DNA of 64,000 bases, taken from Novosphingobium nitrogenifigens DSM 19370. GTDB taxonomy: Bacteria; Pseudomonadota; Alphaproteobacteria; Sphingomonadales; Sphingomonadaceae. The translations under genes were made by a program, and so were the position numbers. The stretch's first letter is position 1; each line of letters begins with the position of its first letter. The notes beneath the pieces are model-generated. The model saw nothing but the letters and a program-made list of their open reading frames with translations. It did no database searches and was not told the DNA's origin. Positions 27,002-37,356 of the stretch are shown in pieces. The stretch lies in contig NZ_GL876926.1 in the NCBI RefSeq assembly GCF_000192575.1, positions 833,929 through 897,928 on the forward strand, in the 5' to 3' direction.

Positions 27002-27071
27002 CCTCGTAAACCCCGGATCAGATTTATGTCGTTCGGGGCTTTGTCACCCCGGTCGGTTGCGCGAGTAGTCC

Positions 27072-28892
27072 TTACAACCCGGCCATGGCCAGCATGGCCG
27101 ATCCGCCGCGTTCGGCGCCATCGGCATTGGCACGCATCATGGCGAACAGTTCACGCCCGACACCCATGGCCTGGATCGGAGCGGGTGCATCCTCGCGGGC
27201 ATCCCATTCGGCAGATGGAACAAGCGCAACGAGTTCGCCCGTTTCTGCGCAGACCCGGACGACATCTCCGTCACGCAGTTTTGCGAGCGGGCCGCCGTGC
27301 TTTGCCTCGGGTGTGACGTGGATGGCCGCCGGAACTTTGCCCGATGCCCCCGACATGCGCCCGTCGGTAACGAGCGCGACGCGAAAACCGCGATCCTGCA
27401 GAACACCCAGCGGCGGTGTGAGCTTATGCAATTCGGGCATGCCGTTGGCGGCCGGCCCCTGAAAACGCACGACCACGATGACATCGCGCTCGAGTTCCCC
27501 GGCCTTGAACGCGGTAATGACGTCATCCTGATCGGAAAAGACCCGGACCGGCGCCTCGATCGTCCAGCGCGACCGTTCGACCGCGCTGACCTTGATCGTT
27601 CCGCGGCCGAGATTGCCGGTCAGCAGGCGCAAGCCGCCTTCCGGCTGGAACGGGGCCGACGCCGGACGCAACATCCGGTCGTCCCCGCTGGTTTCCGGTG
27701 CAGGCTCCCATCGTACGGTCTCGCCGTCGAGCACCGGCTGTTGCGCACCTTCGGCAAGCGAGGCGCCATAGACGGTGCGAATGTCGGAATGGGCCAGCCC
27801 CGCCCCGAGCAACTCGCGGATGACATAAGGCATCCCGCCCGCCGACGCGAACAGGTTCACGTCCCCGGCCCCATTGGGGTAGACACTTGCGATCAGAGGC
27901 ACGACGCGCGACAGTTCGTCCATGTCATCCCAGTCGAGATGAATGCCCGCCGCCCGCGCGATCGCAGGCAAGTGGATGACATGATTTGTCGAACCGCCCG
28001 TCGCCAAGAGACCGACGACCGCGTTGACGATCGCCTTTTCATCGACGCAATGACCCAGCGGACGGTAATCGTCCCCTTTCCATCCGATCTGCGCGATCCG
28101 GTGCGTTGCCGCGCGGGTCAGTTCCTGCCGCAACTTGGTGCCGGGCAGAACGAAGCTCGATCCGGGCATGTGCAGGCCCATCATTTCCATCATCATCTGA
28201 TTGGAATTGGCCGTACCGTAGAACGTGCAGGTGCCCGCCGAATGATAACTGGCGCTTTCGCTTTCAAGCAGTTCGTCACGCCCGACCTTGCCCTCGGCAT
28301 AGAGCTGACGGATGCGCACCTTTTCCTTGTTGGCAAGGCCGCTCGGCATCGGCCCCGAAGGCACCAGGATGGTCGGCAGATGGCCGAAGCGCAACGAGCC
28401 GATCAACAACCCCGGCACGATCTTGTCGCAAATGCCGAGAAGGAGAGTGGATTCGAACATGCCGTGGCTGAGCGCGATGGCCGTCGACATGGCGATGGTG
28501 TCGCGGCTGAACAGCGACAGCTCCATCGACGCCTGCCCTTGCGTTACCCCGTCGCACATGGCCGGTACGCCACCGGCGACTTGCGCCGTCGCGCCGACTT
28601 CACGGGCGAACACTTTGATCAGCTCAGGATAGCGGCCATAGGGCTGATGCGCCGACAACATGTCGTTATAGGCCGTGACAATGCCGATGTTCATGGCCGC
28701 ACCTGCCCGGATCAGCGGCTTGTCCTCACCAGCAGCAGCAAAGCCGTGGGCAAGATTGCCGCACGACAGCTTGGGCCGGTTGAGCCCTTGTGCACGCGCA
28801 CGATCGATCAGGTCGAGATAGGCCGCACGAGACGAGGCCGAACGGGCAACAATGCGATCGGTGACTTTGGCCACCGTGGGATGAAGAGCCAT
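27072..28892 (-). CDS. edd: Phosphogluconate dehydratase
   Basis: This 606-residue [4Fe-4S] enzyme removes water from 6-phosphogluconate to give KDPG, the key Entner-Doudoroff reaction. Typical segments are [20 protein letters not shown], the cluster cysteine in [14 protein letters not shown], and [23 protein letters not shown] [20 protein letters not shown]. The tail [20 protein letters not shown] is conserved in the family. Two adjacent ATGs (28895, 28892) could start it. The first overlaps the pgl stop; the second has better spacing from GGAG. Eda, the next enzyme, is not in the window. Confidence 0.96.
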   Translation of the reverse strand: MALHPTVAKVTDRIVARSASSRAAYLDLIDRARAQGLNRPKLSCGNLAHGFAAAGEDKPLIRAGAAMNIGIVTAYNDMLSAHQPYGRYPELIKVFAREVGATAQVAGGVPAMCDGVTQGQASMELSLFSRDTIAMSTAIALSHGMFESTLLLGICDKIVPGLLIGSLRFGHLPTILVPSGPMPSGLANKEKVRIRQLYAEGKVGRDELLESESASYHSAGTCTFYGTANSNQMMMEMMGLHMPGSSFVLPGTKLRQELTRAATHRIAQIGWKGDDYRPLGHCVDEKAIVNAVVGLLATGGSTNHVIHLPAIARAAGIHLDWDDMDELSRVVPLIASVYPNGAGDVNLFASAGGMPYVIRELLGAGLAHSDIRTVYGASLAEGAQQPVLDGETVRWEPAPETSGDDRMLRPASAPFQPEGGLRLLTGNLGRGTIKVSAVERSRWTIEAPVRVFSDQDDVITAFKAGELERDVIVVVRFQGPAANGMPELHKLTPPLGVLQDRGFRVALVTDGRMSGASGKVPAAIHVTPEAKHGGPLAKLRDGDVVRVCAETGELVALVPSAEWDAREDAPAPIQAMGVGRELFAMMRANADGAERGGSAMLAMAGL

Positions 28893-29515
28893 CATTCGCT
28901 CCAGTAGATCGTGACAGGCGGACCATCGCCGCGCAGGAAATCGGAAACGGGGTAATCGTCGCACCCTGCCAGGGCGCGCTCGATCAGGGCTTTCTTGCTG
29001 GCGCCGGTCACAACGAGGATGATCTCCCCGGCAGCCTTGAGCGCCTTCCTGTTCAGCGTCAGGCGATCGAAAGGCGCCTCTGGCGGCAAGGGGATCGGCG
29101 TCGTCGCGATCACCGTCGGACCGGGGCGGACGAGAGCCTGCATATGCGGAAAGATCGAGGCGACGTGGCCGTCTTCACCCATGCCGAGCCAGACCAGATC
29201 AAACGGCTCGACCCTTGCGCCTTCCTCCAGCCGTTCGAAACGGGCCCCGGTCTGCCCGAGTGCAGCATGGATCTTGCCGAAATTCGAAGCAGGATGATCG
29301 TCGTGTACGCGCCTGTCATCGGTCAGGCCGATGGTAACGCCCGTCCAGTCGAGATCGCGCCCCGACAAGAGAGCCAGAACCTTGAGCGGAGTGGCCCCTC
29401 CGGTAAAGGCGATCCGTTTTGCCCCCGGCTTGCGCACTTCTGCCTCGATCCGGTCGGCGACGGCAGCGGCATCGCCCGGTTCGGCCCAGCGAACCCGGAC
29501 ACCGTGCTCAGTCAT
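28892..29515 (-). CDS. pgl: 6-phosphogluconolactonase
   Basis: The 207-residue enzyme hydrolyses the lactone made by Zwf. It has the NagB/Pgl fold signatures [33 protein letters not shown] and [19 protein letters not shown]. The ATG at 29515 overlaps the zwf end by 8 bases, and its stop touches the edd start, so zwf, pgl and edd are tightly coupled. An ATG 15 bases upstream is an alternative start. Confidence 0.94.
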   Translation of the reverse strand: MTEHGVRVRWAEPGDAAAVADRIEAEVRKPGAKRIAFTGGATPLKVLALLSGRDLDWTGVTIGLTDDRRVHDDHPASNFGKIHAALGQTGARFERLEEGARVEPFDLVWLGMGEDGHVASIFPHMQALVRPGPTVIATTPIPLPPEAPFDRLTLNRKALKAAGEIILVVTGASKKALIERALAGCDDYPVSDFLRGDGPPVTIYWSE

Positions 29516-30956
29516 TCCAGCTTCTCCCATCGCGTTCGGTCAGGGCGATGGCGGCATTGGGGCCCCATCCACCTGCGGCGTAAGGCTTCACTTCCTCGTC
29601 GCCCCGGGCCCAGACCTCGCGGATCGCGTCGATCCACTTCCACTGTGCCTCGACTTCATCGCGCCGGACGAACAGGGTCTGCTCGCCCTCGATCAGGTCG
29701 AGCAGCAAGCGTTCATAGGCGATGCGTCGGCGCGCCTTGGCAAAAGCGGTGGTGAGGGAAAGGTCGAGCGGCACTTCGCGCAGGACGATCCCGCTCCGAT
29801 CCAGCCCCGGTTCCTTGGCCATGACCTGCAACCGCACGTATTCCTCGGGCTGCAAGCGGATCACCAGTCGGTTCGCGCGCAACCGCCCACCGCGTTCGGC
29901 AAAGATGTTGTGCGGCACCTGCTTGAACTGGACCACGATCTCGCTGCGGCGCTCGGCCATGCGCTTGCCGTGGCGAAGGTAAAAGGGAACCCCCTGCCAC
30001 CGCCAGTTGTCGATATGCGCCTTGATCGAAACGAACGTCTCGGTCTCCGATGCCTTGCCCAGATCCTCGATATAGCCGCCGACGCTCTCGCCCTTGATCG
30101 CACCGGCCCGATATTGCCCGCGCACCATTTCCTCGGGACGCACCGGACGCAATGCGCGCAGCAGTTTCACTTTCTCGTCACGGATCGAGGTCGCGTCATA
30201 GTCGCGCGGCGGCTCCATCGCCGTGAGCGCGAGAAGTTGCAGCATGTGGTTCTGCACCATGTCGCGCAAGGCACCGGTGTCGTCGTAGAACCCCTTGCGC
30301 CCTTCGAGCCCGACCGTTTCGCTGACCGTGATCTGCACATGATCGACGTGGGCCGCGTTCCACAGCGGTTCGAACATGGCGTTGGCAAAGCGCAAGGCCA
30401 TGAGGTTCTGCACCGTCTCCTTGCCAAGATAGTGGTCGATGCGGAAAATCTGGTTTTCGGAAAAACCGGCCGCCACCGCGTCATTGATCCGCGCGCTCGA
30501 CACCAGATCGTTGCCCAGCGGCTTTTCCAGACCGATCCGAACGTTTCCATGCGCGAGCCCGGCATGACGAAGACCCTCGATCGTCGGCTCGAACAAGGCC
30601 GGAGCAGTCGACAGAAAGATCGAAAGCCCCCCGGACGTATCGCCCAGTTTGGAAGCCAGACTTGCAAAGCCGTCAAGCTTTGAGGCATCGAGCGCCTGGT
30701 ATTCGAGCCGGTCGAGGAAGCCCGACAACTGCGCCTCGTCCTTGCGATCGGGCGGCAGGAATTCTTCGAGCGCGTCATGGGCAAAGGCGCGAAAGCCCGC
30801 GTCGTCGAGCTCGGATCGGGCCGTACCGACGATACGCAAGCCCGGCCCGATCAGCGCGTCCTCGTAAAGCGCGTAAAGCGAGGGCAAGAGCATTCGCCGG
30901 GACAGATCGCCCGTCGCACCGAAAAGCAGCAGCGCAGAGCAGCAGGTTTCGGCCAT
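29508..30956 (-). CDS. zwf: Glucose-6-phosphate 1-dehydrogenase
   Basis: The 482-residue dehydrogenase makes 6-phosphogluconolactone and NAD(P)H. The nucleotide-binding motif is LLLFGATGDLSRRMLLP, and the active-site motif is RIDHYLGKETVQNLMALRF with the catalytic His. It heads the Entner-Doudoroff operon. The promoter must lie between 30957 and about 31130, where two small palindromes are seen. The product feeds pgl and edd directly downstream. Confidence 0.97.
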   Translation of the reverse strand: MAETCCSALLLFGATGDLSRRMLLPSLYALYEDALIGPGLRIVGTARSELDDAGFRAFAHDALEEFLPPDRKDEAQLSGFLDRLEYQALDASKLDGFASLASKLGDTSGGLSIFLSTAPALFEPTIEGLRHAGLAHGNVRIGLEKPLGNDLVSSARINDAVAAGFSENQIFRIDHYLGKETVQNLMALRFANAMFEPLWNAAHVDHVQITVSETVGLEGRKGFYDDTGALRDMVQNHMLQLLALTAMEPPRDYDATSIRDEKVKLLRALRPVRPEEMVRGQYRAGAIKGESVGGYIEDLGKASETETFVSIKAHIDNWRWQGVPFYLRHGKRMAERRSEIVVQFKQVPHNIFAERGGRLRANRLVIRLQPEEYVRLQVMAKEPGLDRSGIVLREVPLDLSLTTAFAKARRRIAYERLLLDLIEGEQTLFVRRDEVEAQWKWIDAIREVWARGDEEVKPYAAGGWGPNAAIALTERDGRSWND

Positions 30957-31037
30957 CGATGCTTATCTCCCTCAAGTGCCGGGACGTTCCGCCCGAGTCC
31001 GATCCTGACCTAGATGTGAAAACGCGAGGGTTCAGCA

Positions 31038-31064
31038 TGCATAAGTATGCAACTCATAGCTATG
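31038..31064. promoter_or_regulatory. Paired palindromes upstream of zwf (possible operator)
   Basis: TGCATAAGTATGCA (31038-31051) is a perfect inverted repeat with 6-bp arms, and CATAGCTATG (31055-31064) is a perfect 10-bp palindrome three bases on. They lie about 80-110 bp before the zwf start, in an A/T-rich pocket of the 177-bp gap between zwf and the HNH gene. Such a site could bind a sugar-responsive repressor; it does not match the HexR consensus I know. Confidence 0.5.
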
Positions 31065-31133
31065 CACACTTTTAGCTCGTCGCTGGTCCAGGCGATCAGT
31101 GTGCAATGCATGTCCCCGCCCGACAAGTCCGGT

Positions 31134-31442
31134 TCATTTGGCCCGCCCCTGCCGATCCCGTCGCCGCGCTGTCGGCGCATGGAAATCGGGTTCTTTCGTC
31201 GCGATCCAGCGCAGGAACCGCGCCATGTCGGGATGCTCGACCAGCTTGTCCCGCGCCGATCCGATCCGCGCGAGTTCGACATTGAGAAAAACCGCATGAA
31301 CCGTGCGATGGCAGATCGGATGCAAGGCCACCGTCTTGCGCCCGCCCCGGCTCTTGGGCACCGGGTGATGCCATTCCACCTTGCGCCCGAGCGAGCGCAG
31401 GCACAGCCAGCAACACGGTGCACCGGCATCATCCACTGTCAT
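31134..31442 (-). CDS. HNH endonuclease family protein
   Basis: The 102-residue protein has an HNH-like core. A CxxC knuckle (CCWLC) is followed by KVEWHHPVPKSRGGRKT, and then HPICHRTVHAVF, with the tandem His of the beta-beta-alpha metal fold. Stand-alone HNH proteins of this size are common in alphaproteobacteria and are often of unknown biological target. It is divergent from the membrane-protein gene at 31.5 kb and upstream of, but separate from, the zwf operon. Confidence 0.85.
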   Translation of the reverse strand: MTVDDAGAPCCWLCLRSLGRKVEWHHPVPKSRGGRKTVALHPICHRTVHAVFLNVELARIGSARDKLVEHPDMARFLRWIATKEPDFHAPTARRRDRQGRAK

Positions 31443-31538
31443 GCACGTAGCTCATCATTGTCCCAAATGGGTACAAATAAACAAATTATTAGGCATGGCT
31501 TGCGAGAAAACCACCTGCACAGACGTGCCGGAGGTTCG

Positions 31539-33116
31539 ATGAAAGCAACGCCAAACGCAAATCTGCATCGGAAAGAAGCAGATACGCAATCGCCGGGGAC
31601 ACCCTCAGGCGAGCGGGTCATGCGCTTGCGCTGTCACTTGGCCAAGGCATTTGACGGATGCGAGGTCGCACTCTCCGCTGCCCCGGTCTGGATTGCCGCC
31701 ACCCTTGCCGTCATGGCGCTGCAGGCCATTCTGATCGTCACGCATCGCCCTTGGCTTGATGAATGGCAAGCACTGCAGATCGCACTGCAGTCGCCGACGT
31801 TCGATGATCTTCTGATCAACTTGCGCTATGAAGGGCATCCGGCACTCTGGTACCTGATCCTGCGGGGCCTGAACCATCTTGTCGGCAATCCTTACATGGT
31901 ACTGCCGGTTGCGGCGATGCTCCTGGCCCTGCCGGTTCAGGCGACGATCCTGTTCGCTTCTCCCTTCCGTCGGTTCGATCGATTGCTGATCGCCGCTTCC
32001 GAATTCGTCCTGTTCGAATTCCTGACTGTTTCGCGTAGCCAGACTCTGGGCGTCGCCTGCTCGCTGATGGTCGTTGCTTTGTGGAACCGCCCGCGGTGGT
32101 CGTGGGCCTTTATCGCACTGCTTCCGCAATGCGACTTCCTGTTCGGTATCATCTCGCTGATCTTCATCGCCTTGCGCTGGCGGGACAGGGCCATCTCGTG
32201 GCCCTTTGTCACCCTCTGGTTCGTCTCGGGCCTCGTCGCGGCAAAGACCGTCCATCCCATGCCCGACATGGCGACGGCGATGGTCCCACAAAAACCACTC
32301 AAGGCATTCAGCATCTGGCTTGCGGAGATGAGCGCACTGGGCTTGCCGTTCCAGACTGCCGGCCTCGTGCCAACCTGGAATCGCCCGCCTCCGATCGGGA
32401 TCAATGCGTTTGCCCTGTTCGGATTTTTGACCATCCTGTGGCTGGAGACTCGCAACCGCCCCCGCGAGGCTATCGCCCTTGCCCTGTTCATCGGTCTTAC
32501 TCTGCTTTTCAGCTTGGCAGTTTACCCGCTTTCCGTTCGCCACCTCATGCTCGGCGCATGGCTGTTCATTCTTCTGCTTTGGCTCCGCAGCAAGCAGGGA
32601 GGCACCCAGCCAAACATATGGACGCGATCATGGCTCTTCATCATCGCGGCGTCGGGATTGGCCACAGCCGGTATCAATCTGGCTCTGCCGTTCGATCGCG
32701 CACCCGAAGCACTTGCCGAAATGCGCAAACTGGGCCTTACCGGCAAGACGTGGACCGCCTTTCCCCGCTCAGATGGTCAAGGGGTAGCTGCCCTCAACGA
32801 CATGACGTTTGAAAGGCTAACGGAAAACTGCCGAGAGTCATTCATTCGCTGGAACATTCCGGCAGAACACCTGATCAGAAGCAGTACACAGCTCGAACAG
32901 ATCCTGGCGCGCAAGCGGTCTGCCGTTGGTCGGTTTTACCTGCTGACGGAATACGACCTGCCCGACCGCCCCGGCCTCCTGCACAAGCTGAGTGATATCC
33001 CCGCCGGCTACGACGGACAGCGATATCTGCTTTATGTCGTGGGAGAGGATCGGCCGGAGCGGCCGCATGTCAGTCCGCTTTGTGCCGGAGCGGCACTGCC
33101 GCTTCGGCATCCTTAG
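31539..33116 (+). CDS. Polytopic membrane protein, possibly GT-C-type glycosyltransferase
   Basis: From the ATG at 31539, with a good GGAGG site, the product is 525 residues with about ten hydrophobic segments between residues 50 and 400. After the first helix comes HRPWLDEWQAL and then YEGHPALWYLILRGL. An acidic DE in the first loop followed by EGHP resembles lipid-linked-sugar GT-C transferases of the GT39/ArnT kind. The C-terminal 130 residues are soluble. Base composition looks lower in G+C than its neighbours. The GT-C call is inference from topology and the loop motif. The frame is open further upstream but overlaps the HNH gene antisense. Confidence 0.65.
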   Translation: MKATPNANLHRKEADTQSPGTPSGERVMRLRCHLAKAFDGCEVALSAAPVWIAATLAVMALQAILIVTHRPWLDEWQALQIALQSPTFDDLLINLRYEGHPALWYLILRGLNHLVGNPYMVLPVAAMLLALPVQATILFASPFRRFDRLLIAASEFVLFEFLTVSRSQTLGVACSLMVVALWNRPRWSWAFIALLPQCDFLFGIISLIFIALRWRDRAISWPFVTLWFVSGLVAAKTVHPMPDMATAMVPQKPLKAFSIWLAEMSALGLPFQTAGLVPTWNRPPPIGINAFALFGFLTILWLETRNRPREAIALALFIGLTLLFSLAVYPLSVRHLMLGAWLFILLLWLRSKQGGTQPNIWTRSWLFIIAASGLATAGINLALPFDRAPEALAEMRKLGLTGKTWTAFPRSDGQGVAALNDMTFERLTENCRESFIRWNIPAEHLIRSSTQLEQILARKRSAVGRFYLLTEYDLPDRPGLLHKLSDIPAGYDGQRYLLYVVGEDRPERPHVSPLCAGAALPLRHP

Positions 33117-33143
33117 CATTTCCTAAGGAATTTATGCGTAACC

Positions 33144-33158
33144 GTCTCATGTTGAGAC
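33144..33158. promoter_or_regulatory. Inverted repeat in the cpaF leader
   Basis: GTCTCA-TGT-TGAGAC is a perfect 6-bp-arm dyad about 65 bp before the cpaF start, in a 106-bp A/T-richer gap. It may be an operator; the family of regulator is not evident. Confidence 0.35.
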
Positions 33159-33222
33159 AGCATAAGATAGGCTGCTCGATGAGAATTCCAGTTTCTATGC
33201 CGATGCCTGAGGATCGCAAGCA

Positions 33223-34737
33223 ATGAGTGCATTTGGCCGAAAGACCGGTGTTGGTGGGGGAGCCGCGATGCGCCCCTCGTTCGGCGTCGCGCGTCCGATG
33301 AAGTCGGGCGACGGAGGCTCTCCCAAAGGCCCGATGCCCGGCAATGCCGCCCCCCTTCCCGGCAGTGATCCTACCGGCAGCGATGCTCTGGGCCAGCCCG
33401 CAAAGTCCGATACGCTCGCCCGTCTTGCCGATCGCGCCAATCAGGTCGTCGATAACCAGTATCACGCCGAGGGCTTCGAAGCCTCGGTGCACAAGATCAA
33501 GGAACAGGTGCTCCCGCACCTGCTTGAACGCGTCGATCCCGAAGCGGCCGCCACGCTGACCAAGGAGGAACTTTCCGAAGAGTTCCGCCCGATCATCATG
33601 GAAGTGCTGGCGGAACTGAAAGTCACCCTGAACCGGCGCGAGCAATTCGCGCTCGAAAAGGTGCTGATCGACGAATTGCTCGGCTTTGGCCCGCTTGAAG
33701 AACTGCTCAACGACCCCGACGTGTCGGACATCATGGTCAACGGGCCGGAACAGACCTACATCGAAAAAAAGGGCAAGCTTCAGCTCGCCCCGATCCGGTT
33801 CCGCGACGAAGCCCACCTGTTCCAGATCGCCCAGCGCATCGTCAATCAGGTCGGCCGCCGCGTCGACCAGACCACGCCGCTCGCCGACGCCCGTCTCAAA
33901 GACGGCAGCCGCGTCAACGTCATCGTGCCTCCGCTCAGCCTGCGCGGAACGGCCATCTCGATCCGCAAGTTCTCGGAAAAGCCGATCACGCTCGACATGC
34001 TGCGCGATTTCGGCTCGATGAGCGACAAGATGTGCACCGCGCTCAAGATCGCGGGTGCGTGCCGCATGAACATCGTCATTTCCGGCGGCACCGGTTCGGG
34101 CAAGACGACAATGCTCAACGCCATGTCAAAAATGATCGACCCGGGCGAACGCGTGCTGACGATCGAAGACGCGGCCGAACTGCGTCTGCAACAGCCGCAC
34201 TGGCTGCCGCTGGAAACCCGGCCGCCGAACCTTGAAGGCCAGGGCGCAATCACCATTGGCGACCTCGTGAAGAACGCCCTGCGTATGCGACCCGACCGCA
34301 TCATCCTGGGCGAAATTCGTGGCGCGGAATGTTTTGACCTCCTTGCCGCAATGAACACCGGTCACGACGGCTCGATGTGTACGCTCCACGCCAACAGCCC
34401 GCGCGAATGCCTTGGCCGTATGGAAAACATGATCCTGATGGGGGACATCAAGATCCCCAAGGAAGCTATCAGCCGCCAGATCGCCGAATCCGTCGACCTG
34501 ATCGTTCAGGTCAAGCGCCTGCGCGACGGTTCGCGTCGGACGACCAACGTTACCGAAGTCATCGGGATGGAAGGCGACGTGATCGTGACCCAGGAACTGT
34601 TCCGCTTCGAATATCTCGACGAAAGCGAGGACGGCAAGATCATCGGCGAATTCCGTTCGTCCGGCCTGCGCCCCTATACGTTGGAAAAGGCACGGCAATT
34701 CGGGTTCGATCAGGCCTATCTGGAAGCCTGCCTCTGA
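33223..34737 (+). CDS. cpaF: Tad pilus assembly ATPase CpaF/TadA
   Basis: This 504-residue type II/IV secretion ATPase powers Tad pilus extension. Residues 1-60 are Gly/Pro-rich and probably disordered, followed by the N-terminal helical domain and the RecA-like core. Walker A is SGGTGSGKTTML, the Asp box reads ERVLTIEDAAEL, Walker B is RPDRIILGEIRGAE, and the His box is TGHDGSMCTLHANS. None of the other cpa/tad genes lies nearby; two Flp pilin genes are 15 kb away. The pilus genes are therefore scattered, or this is a solitary cpaF paralogue. Confidence 0.93.
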   Translation: MSAFGRKTGVGGGAAMRPSFGVARPMKSGDGGSPKGPMPGNAAPLPGSDPTGSDALGQPAKSDTLARLADRANQVVDNQYHAEGFEASVHKIKEQVLPHLLERVDPEAAATLTKEELSEEFRPIIMEVLAELKVTLNRREQFALEKVLIDELLGFGPLEELLNDPDVSDIMVNGPEQTYIEKKGKLQLAPIRFRDEAHLFQIAQRIVNQVGRRVDQTTPLADARLKDGSRVNVIVPPLSLRGTAISIRKFSEKPITLDMLRDFGSMSDKMCTALKIAGACRMNIVISGGTGSGKTTMLNAMSKMIDPGERVLTIEDAAELRLQQPHWLPLETRPPNLEGQGAITIGDLVKNALRMRPDRIILGEIRGAECFDLLAAMNTGHDGSMCTLHANSPRECLGRMENMILMGDIKIPKEAISRQIAESVDLIVQVKRLRDGSRRTTNVTEVIGMEGDVIVTQELFRFEYLDESEDGKIIGEFRSSGLRPYTLEKARQFGFDQAYLEACL

Positions 34738-34805
34738 TGTGCCCCTGAACAAGGACGGATCGCGCCGCTTGATCGGCGGCGCGTTCGGCCTCAGGGCAAA
34801 GGGCG

Positions 34806-35756
34806 ATGTCTTCCGCGCCGGACCATTTTCATCCCCACCAGACGCCCCAGCGCCCGATGTTCGCGCTGGGCTTGCGACTTTTGTCGGCGCTCGTCTTTTC
34901 GGTCGTCCTGCTGCTCGTCAAGTTGACCGGAGAGCGCGGGATCTGGCTGCCCGAAGCGCTTTTCTGGCGTCAGTTGATCCCAGCAACGCTGATCCTCGGC
35001 TGGCTTGCCTCGCGCGGAGACCTCGTTCGCCTGCGCACGGCCCGACCGCTCGTTCACGCACGACGCGCGGCGATCGGCACGCTGGGCATGGTGCTGACGC
35101 TTGGCGTGGTGCAATTGCTGCCGCTTGCCGAAGCGACCGTGCTGGCGTTCACATCGGCGATCTTCGCCGTGATCCTGTCAGTCGTGCTCTTGCGCGAAAA
35201 GGTCGGGATATGGCGCGTGAGCGCGGTTGCGCTCGGCATGATCGGGGTCATCATCATGACCGGCCCGTCACAGGGACATCTGCCCGTTTTCGGGGTCGCA
35301 GTCGGCATCGGCGCCGCTTTCATGGTCGCGCTGGTCTCGATCCAACTGCGCGAACTTGGACGCACCGAGGAACCGATCACGATCGTCTTCTATTTCTCGG
35401 CGATGAGCGCGCCGTTCCTGGCCATGGCGCTGCCCTTTACCGATCACCGCTATCAGGCGCCGTTTCACCACGACCTGATGGGCTGGCTGATGATCGGCGC
35501 GATCGGGGTTCTCGGCCTTGCGACGCAGATGCTGATGACCGCCGCGCTTCGCTATGGCCGCGTCGCCAGCGTCATCGTCATGGATTATGCCCAGTTCGGC
35601 TGGTCGACGCTCTGGGGTTGGCTGGTATTCGACCACCTGCCCCCGACGACCACATGGCTCGGTGCCCCGGCCATCATCGGCGCAGGGCTGATCATCGCAT
35701 GGCGGGAACAAGTGCGGGCACGTCCGCAAACCGGGGACGAAACCGTTACGGCGTGA
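34806..35756 (+). CDS. EamA/DMT-family inner-membrane transporter
   Basis: The 316-residue protein has about ten transmembrane helices in two EamA repeats. The first begins ALGLRLLSALVFSVVLLLVK; AEATVLAFTSAIFAVILSVVL and LIIGAGLIIAW-like segments appear in both halves. Relatives export metabolites such as amino acids or nucleosides. The substrate cannot be read from sequence. It lies 68 bp after cpaF and converges with gcvPB. Confidence 0.85.
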   Translation: MSSAPDHFHPHQTPQRPMFALGLRLLSALVFSVVLLLVKLTGERGIWLPEALFWRQLIPATLILGWLASRGDLVRLRTARPLVHARRAAIGTLGMVLTLGVVQLLPLAEATVLAFTSAIFAVILSVVLLREKVGIWRVSAVALGMIGVIIMTGPSQGHLPVFGVAVGIGAAFMVALVSIQLRELGRTEEPITIVFYFSAMSAPFLAMALPFTDHRYQAPFHHDLMGWLMIGAIGVLGLATQMLMTAALRYGRVASVIVMDYAQFGWSTLWGWLVFDHLPPTTTWLGAPAIIGAGLIIAWREQVRARPQTGDETVTA

Positions 35757-35760
35757 CCGC

Positions 35761-35792
35761 CCCGCCTTCATCCCCCAAGAGACGAAGGCGGG
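35761..35792. terminator. Hairpin between convergent transporter and gcvPB genes
   Basis: A perfect 9-bp stem CCCGCCTTC/GAAGGCGGG with a 14-base loop lies between two convergent stops. No T run follows, so it is a weaker terminator candidate. Confidence 0.5.
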
Positions 35793-35805
35793 ACGGCCCG
35801 GACAT

Positions 35806-37356
35806 TCAAGCTTCCTTCCAGACGAGCCGGGGCTTTCGAGCGGCCAGCGTTTCATCCAGTCGGCGACGCGGCGCATGGACCGGAGCCGCTTTCAGCGCCG
35901 GATCGCCGTCCTTTGCGCGTCGGGCAAGATCCCGCATCGCCGCGATAAACTGATCGAGCGCGGCCTTGCTTTCCGTCTCGGTCGGCTCGACCAGCATGGC
36001 CCCGTGGACGACGAGCGGGAAATAGACCGTCATCGGGTGGAACCCTTCGTCGATCAGCCCCTTGGCAAGGTCGAGCGTCGAAAAGCCCTCGGCAAAACCG
36101 GCATCGCTGAACAAGGCTTCGTGCATGCAGGCCCCGCTCTCCGCGAACGGCGCGTCGAGCACGTCCTTGAGCGATGCGAGCAGGTAATTGGCGTTGAGCA
36201 CTGCATCGCCTGACACCTGCCGCAATCCATCCGCACCATGGGTCAGGATATAGGCAAGCGCACGAGTGAACATGCCCATCTGCCCATGGAACGCGCACAT
36301 GCGGCCAAAGGCATCGGTCCGCTCGGCGGGATCCTCGATCAGACGCGGCTTGCCCGCTTCATCGCGTACGACCATGGGCAAAGGCGCGAAAGGCGCAAGC
36401 GCCTGCGACAGTACCACCGGTCCCGCACCCGGCCCGCCGCCGCCATGAGGCGTCGAAAAGGTCTTGTGCAGATTGATATGCATCGCATCGACGCCCAGAT
36501 CGCCCGGGCGCACGCGTCCGACGACCGCATTGAAATTCGCGCCGTCGCAATAGACATAACCGCCCGCCGCATGAACGGCGTCGGCGATTGTCTTCATGTC
36601 GCGTTCGAACAATCCGCAGGTGTTGGGATTGGTGATCATCACCCCCGCGACATCATCGCCAAGCCGTTCGAGCAGAGCGGCAAGGTCGATACGCCCGTCC
36701 GGATTGGCCGGGATCGGCGCGACAGTGAAGCCGGCAAAAGCCGCCGTTGCCGGATTGGTGCCATGTGCGCTCTCGGGAACGAGAATGACTCGCCGCGCAT
36801 CGGCTTCGCCACGCGCCTCGAGCGCCGCACGAATGGCGAGCAACCCGCACAGTTCGCCATGAGCGCCTGCCTTTGGCGTCATCGCCACCGACGCCATGCC
36901 GGTCAGCGCCACCAGCCAGTCGGCAAGCTGGGCGATCACTTCAAGAGCGCCTTCGACGGTCTGTTGCGGTTGCAGCGGATGAACGGACGCAAAACCCGGC
37001 ATCCGCGCGACCTTTTCATTCAGGCGCGGATTGTGCTTCATCGTGCACGAACCAAGCGGAAACAGCCCAAGATCAATGGCATAGTTCTGCCGCGAAAGGC
37101 GCGTGTAATGCCGGACCGCTTCCGGTTCGGACAGACCGGGCAAGGCAACCGGGGTAGTCCGACGCGGCAGGGCATCGAGCATTTCCGCGCCATCGTCCTC
37201 GTCGAAATCGACACCGCATCCGTCAAGCGACCCGATTTCGAACAGCAAGGGTTCGTCCTGTTCGAGTGCACGATGGCCGGTCACCGTCGGGCGCCATGCA
37301 CCCGGTTCGCTGCTGCCGGTCGAAGGACGCCAGCCCGAGGGATTGAGATCGTTCAT
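35806..37356 (-). CDS. gcvPB: Glycine dehydrogenase (decarboxylating) subunit 2
   Basis: This 516-residue subunit is the PLP-binding half of the split P-protein. The PLP lysine lies in [35 protein letters not shown] near the N-terminus is diagnostic. With GcvPA it decarboxylates glycine and passes the aminomethyl group to GcvH. It overlaps the end of gcvPA by four bases (ATGA). The gene order gcvT-gcvH-gcvPA-gcvPB runs from the glycine riboswitch. Confidence 0.96.
   Translation of the reverse strand: MNDLNPSGWRPSTGSSEPGAWRPTVTGHRALEQDEPLLFEIGSLDGCGVDFDEDDGAEMLDALPRRTTPVALPGLSEPEAVRHYTRLSRQNYAIDLGLFPLGSCTMKHNPRLNEKVARMPGFASVHPLQPQQTVEGALEVIAQLADWLVALTGMASVAMTPKAGAHGELCGLLAIRAALEARGEADARRVILVPESAHGTNPATAAFAGFTVAPIPANPDGRIDLAALLERLGDDVAGVMITNPNTCGLFERDMKTIADAVHAAGGYVYCDGANFNAVVGRVRPGDLGVDAMHINLHKTFSTPHGGGGPGAGPVVLSQALAPFAPLPMVVRDEAGKPRLIEDPAERTDAFGRMCAFHGQMGMFTRALAYILTHGADGLRQVSGDAVLNANYLLASLKDVLDAPFAESGACMHEALFSDAGFAEGFSTLDLAKGLIDEGFHPMTVYFPLVVHGAMLVEPTETESKAALDQFIAAMRDLARRAKDGDPALKAAPVHAPRRRLDETLAARKPRLVWKEA

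Noticed and set aside
27297..28907. Plus-strand frame of 536 residues
   Set aside because: It is the antisense shadow of edd.
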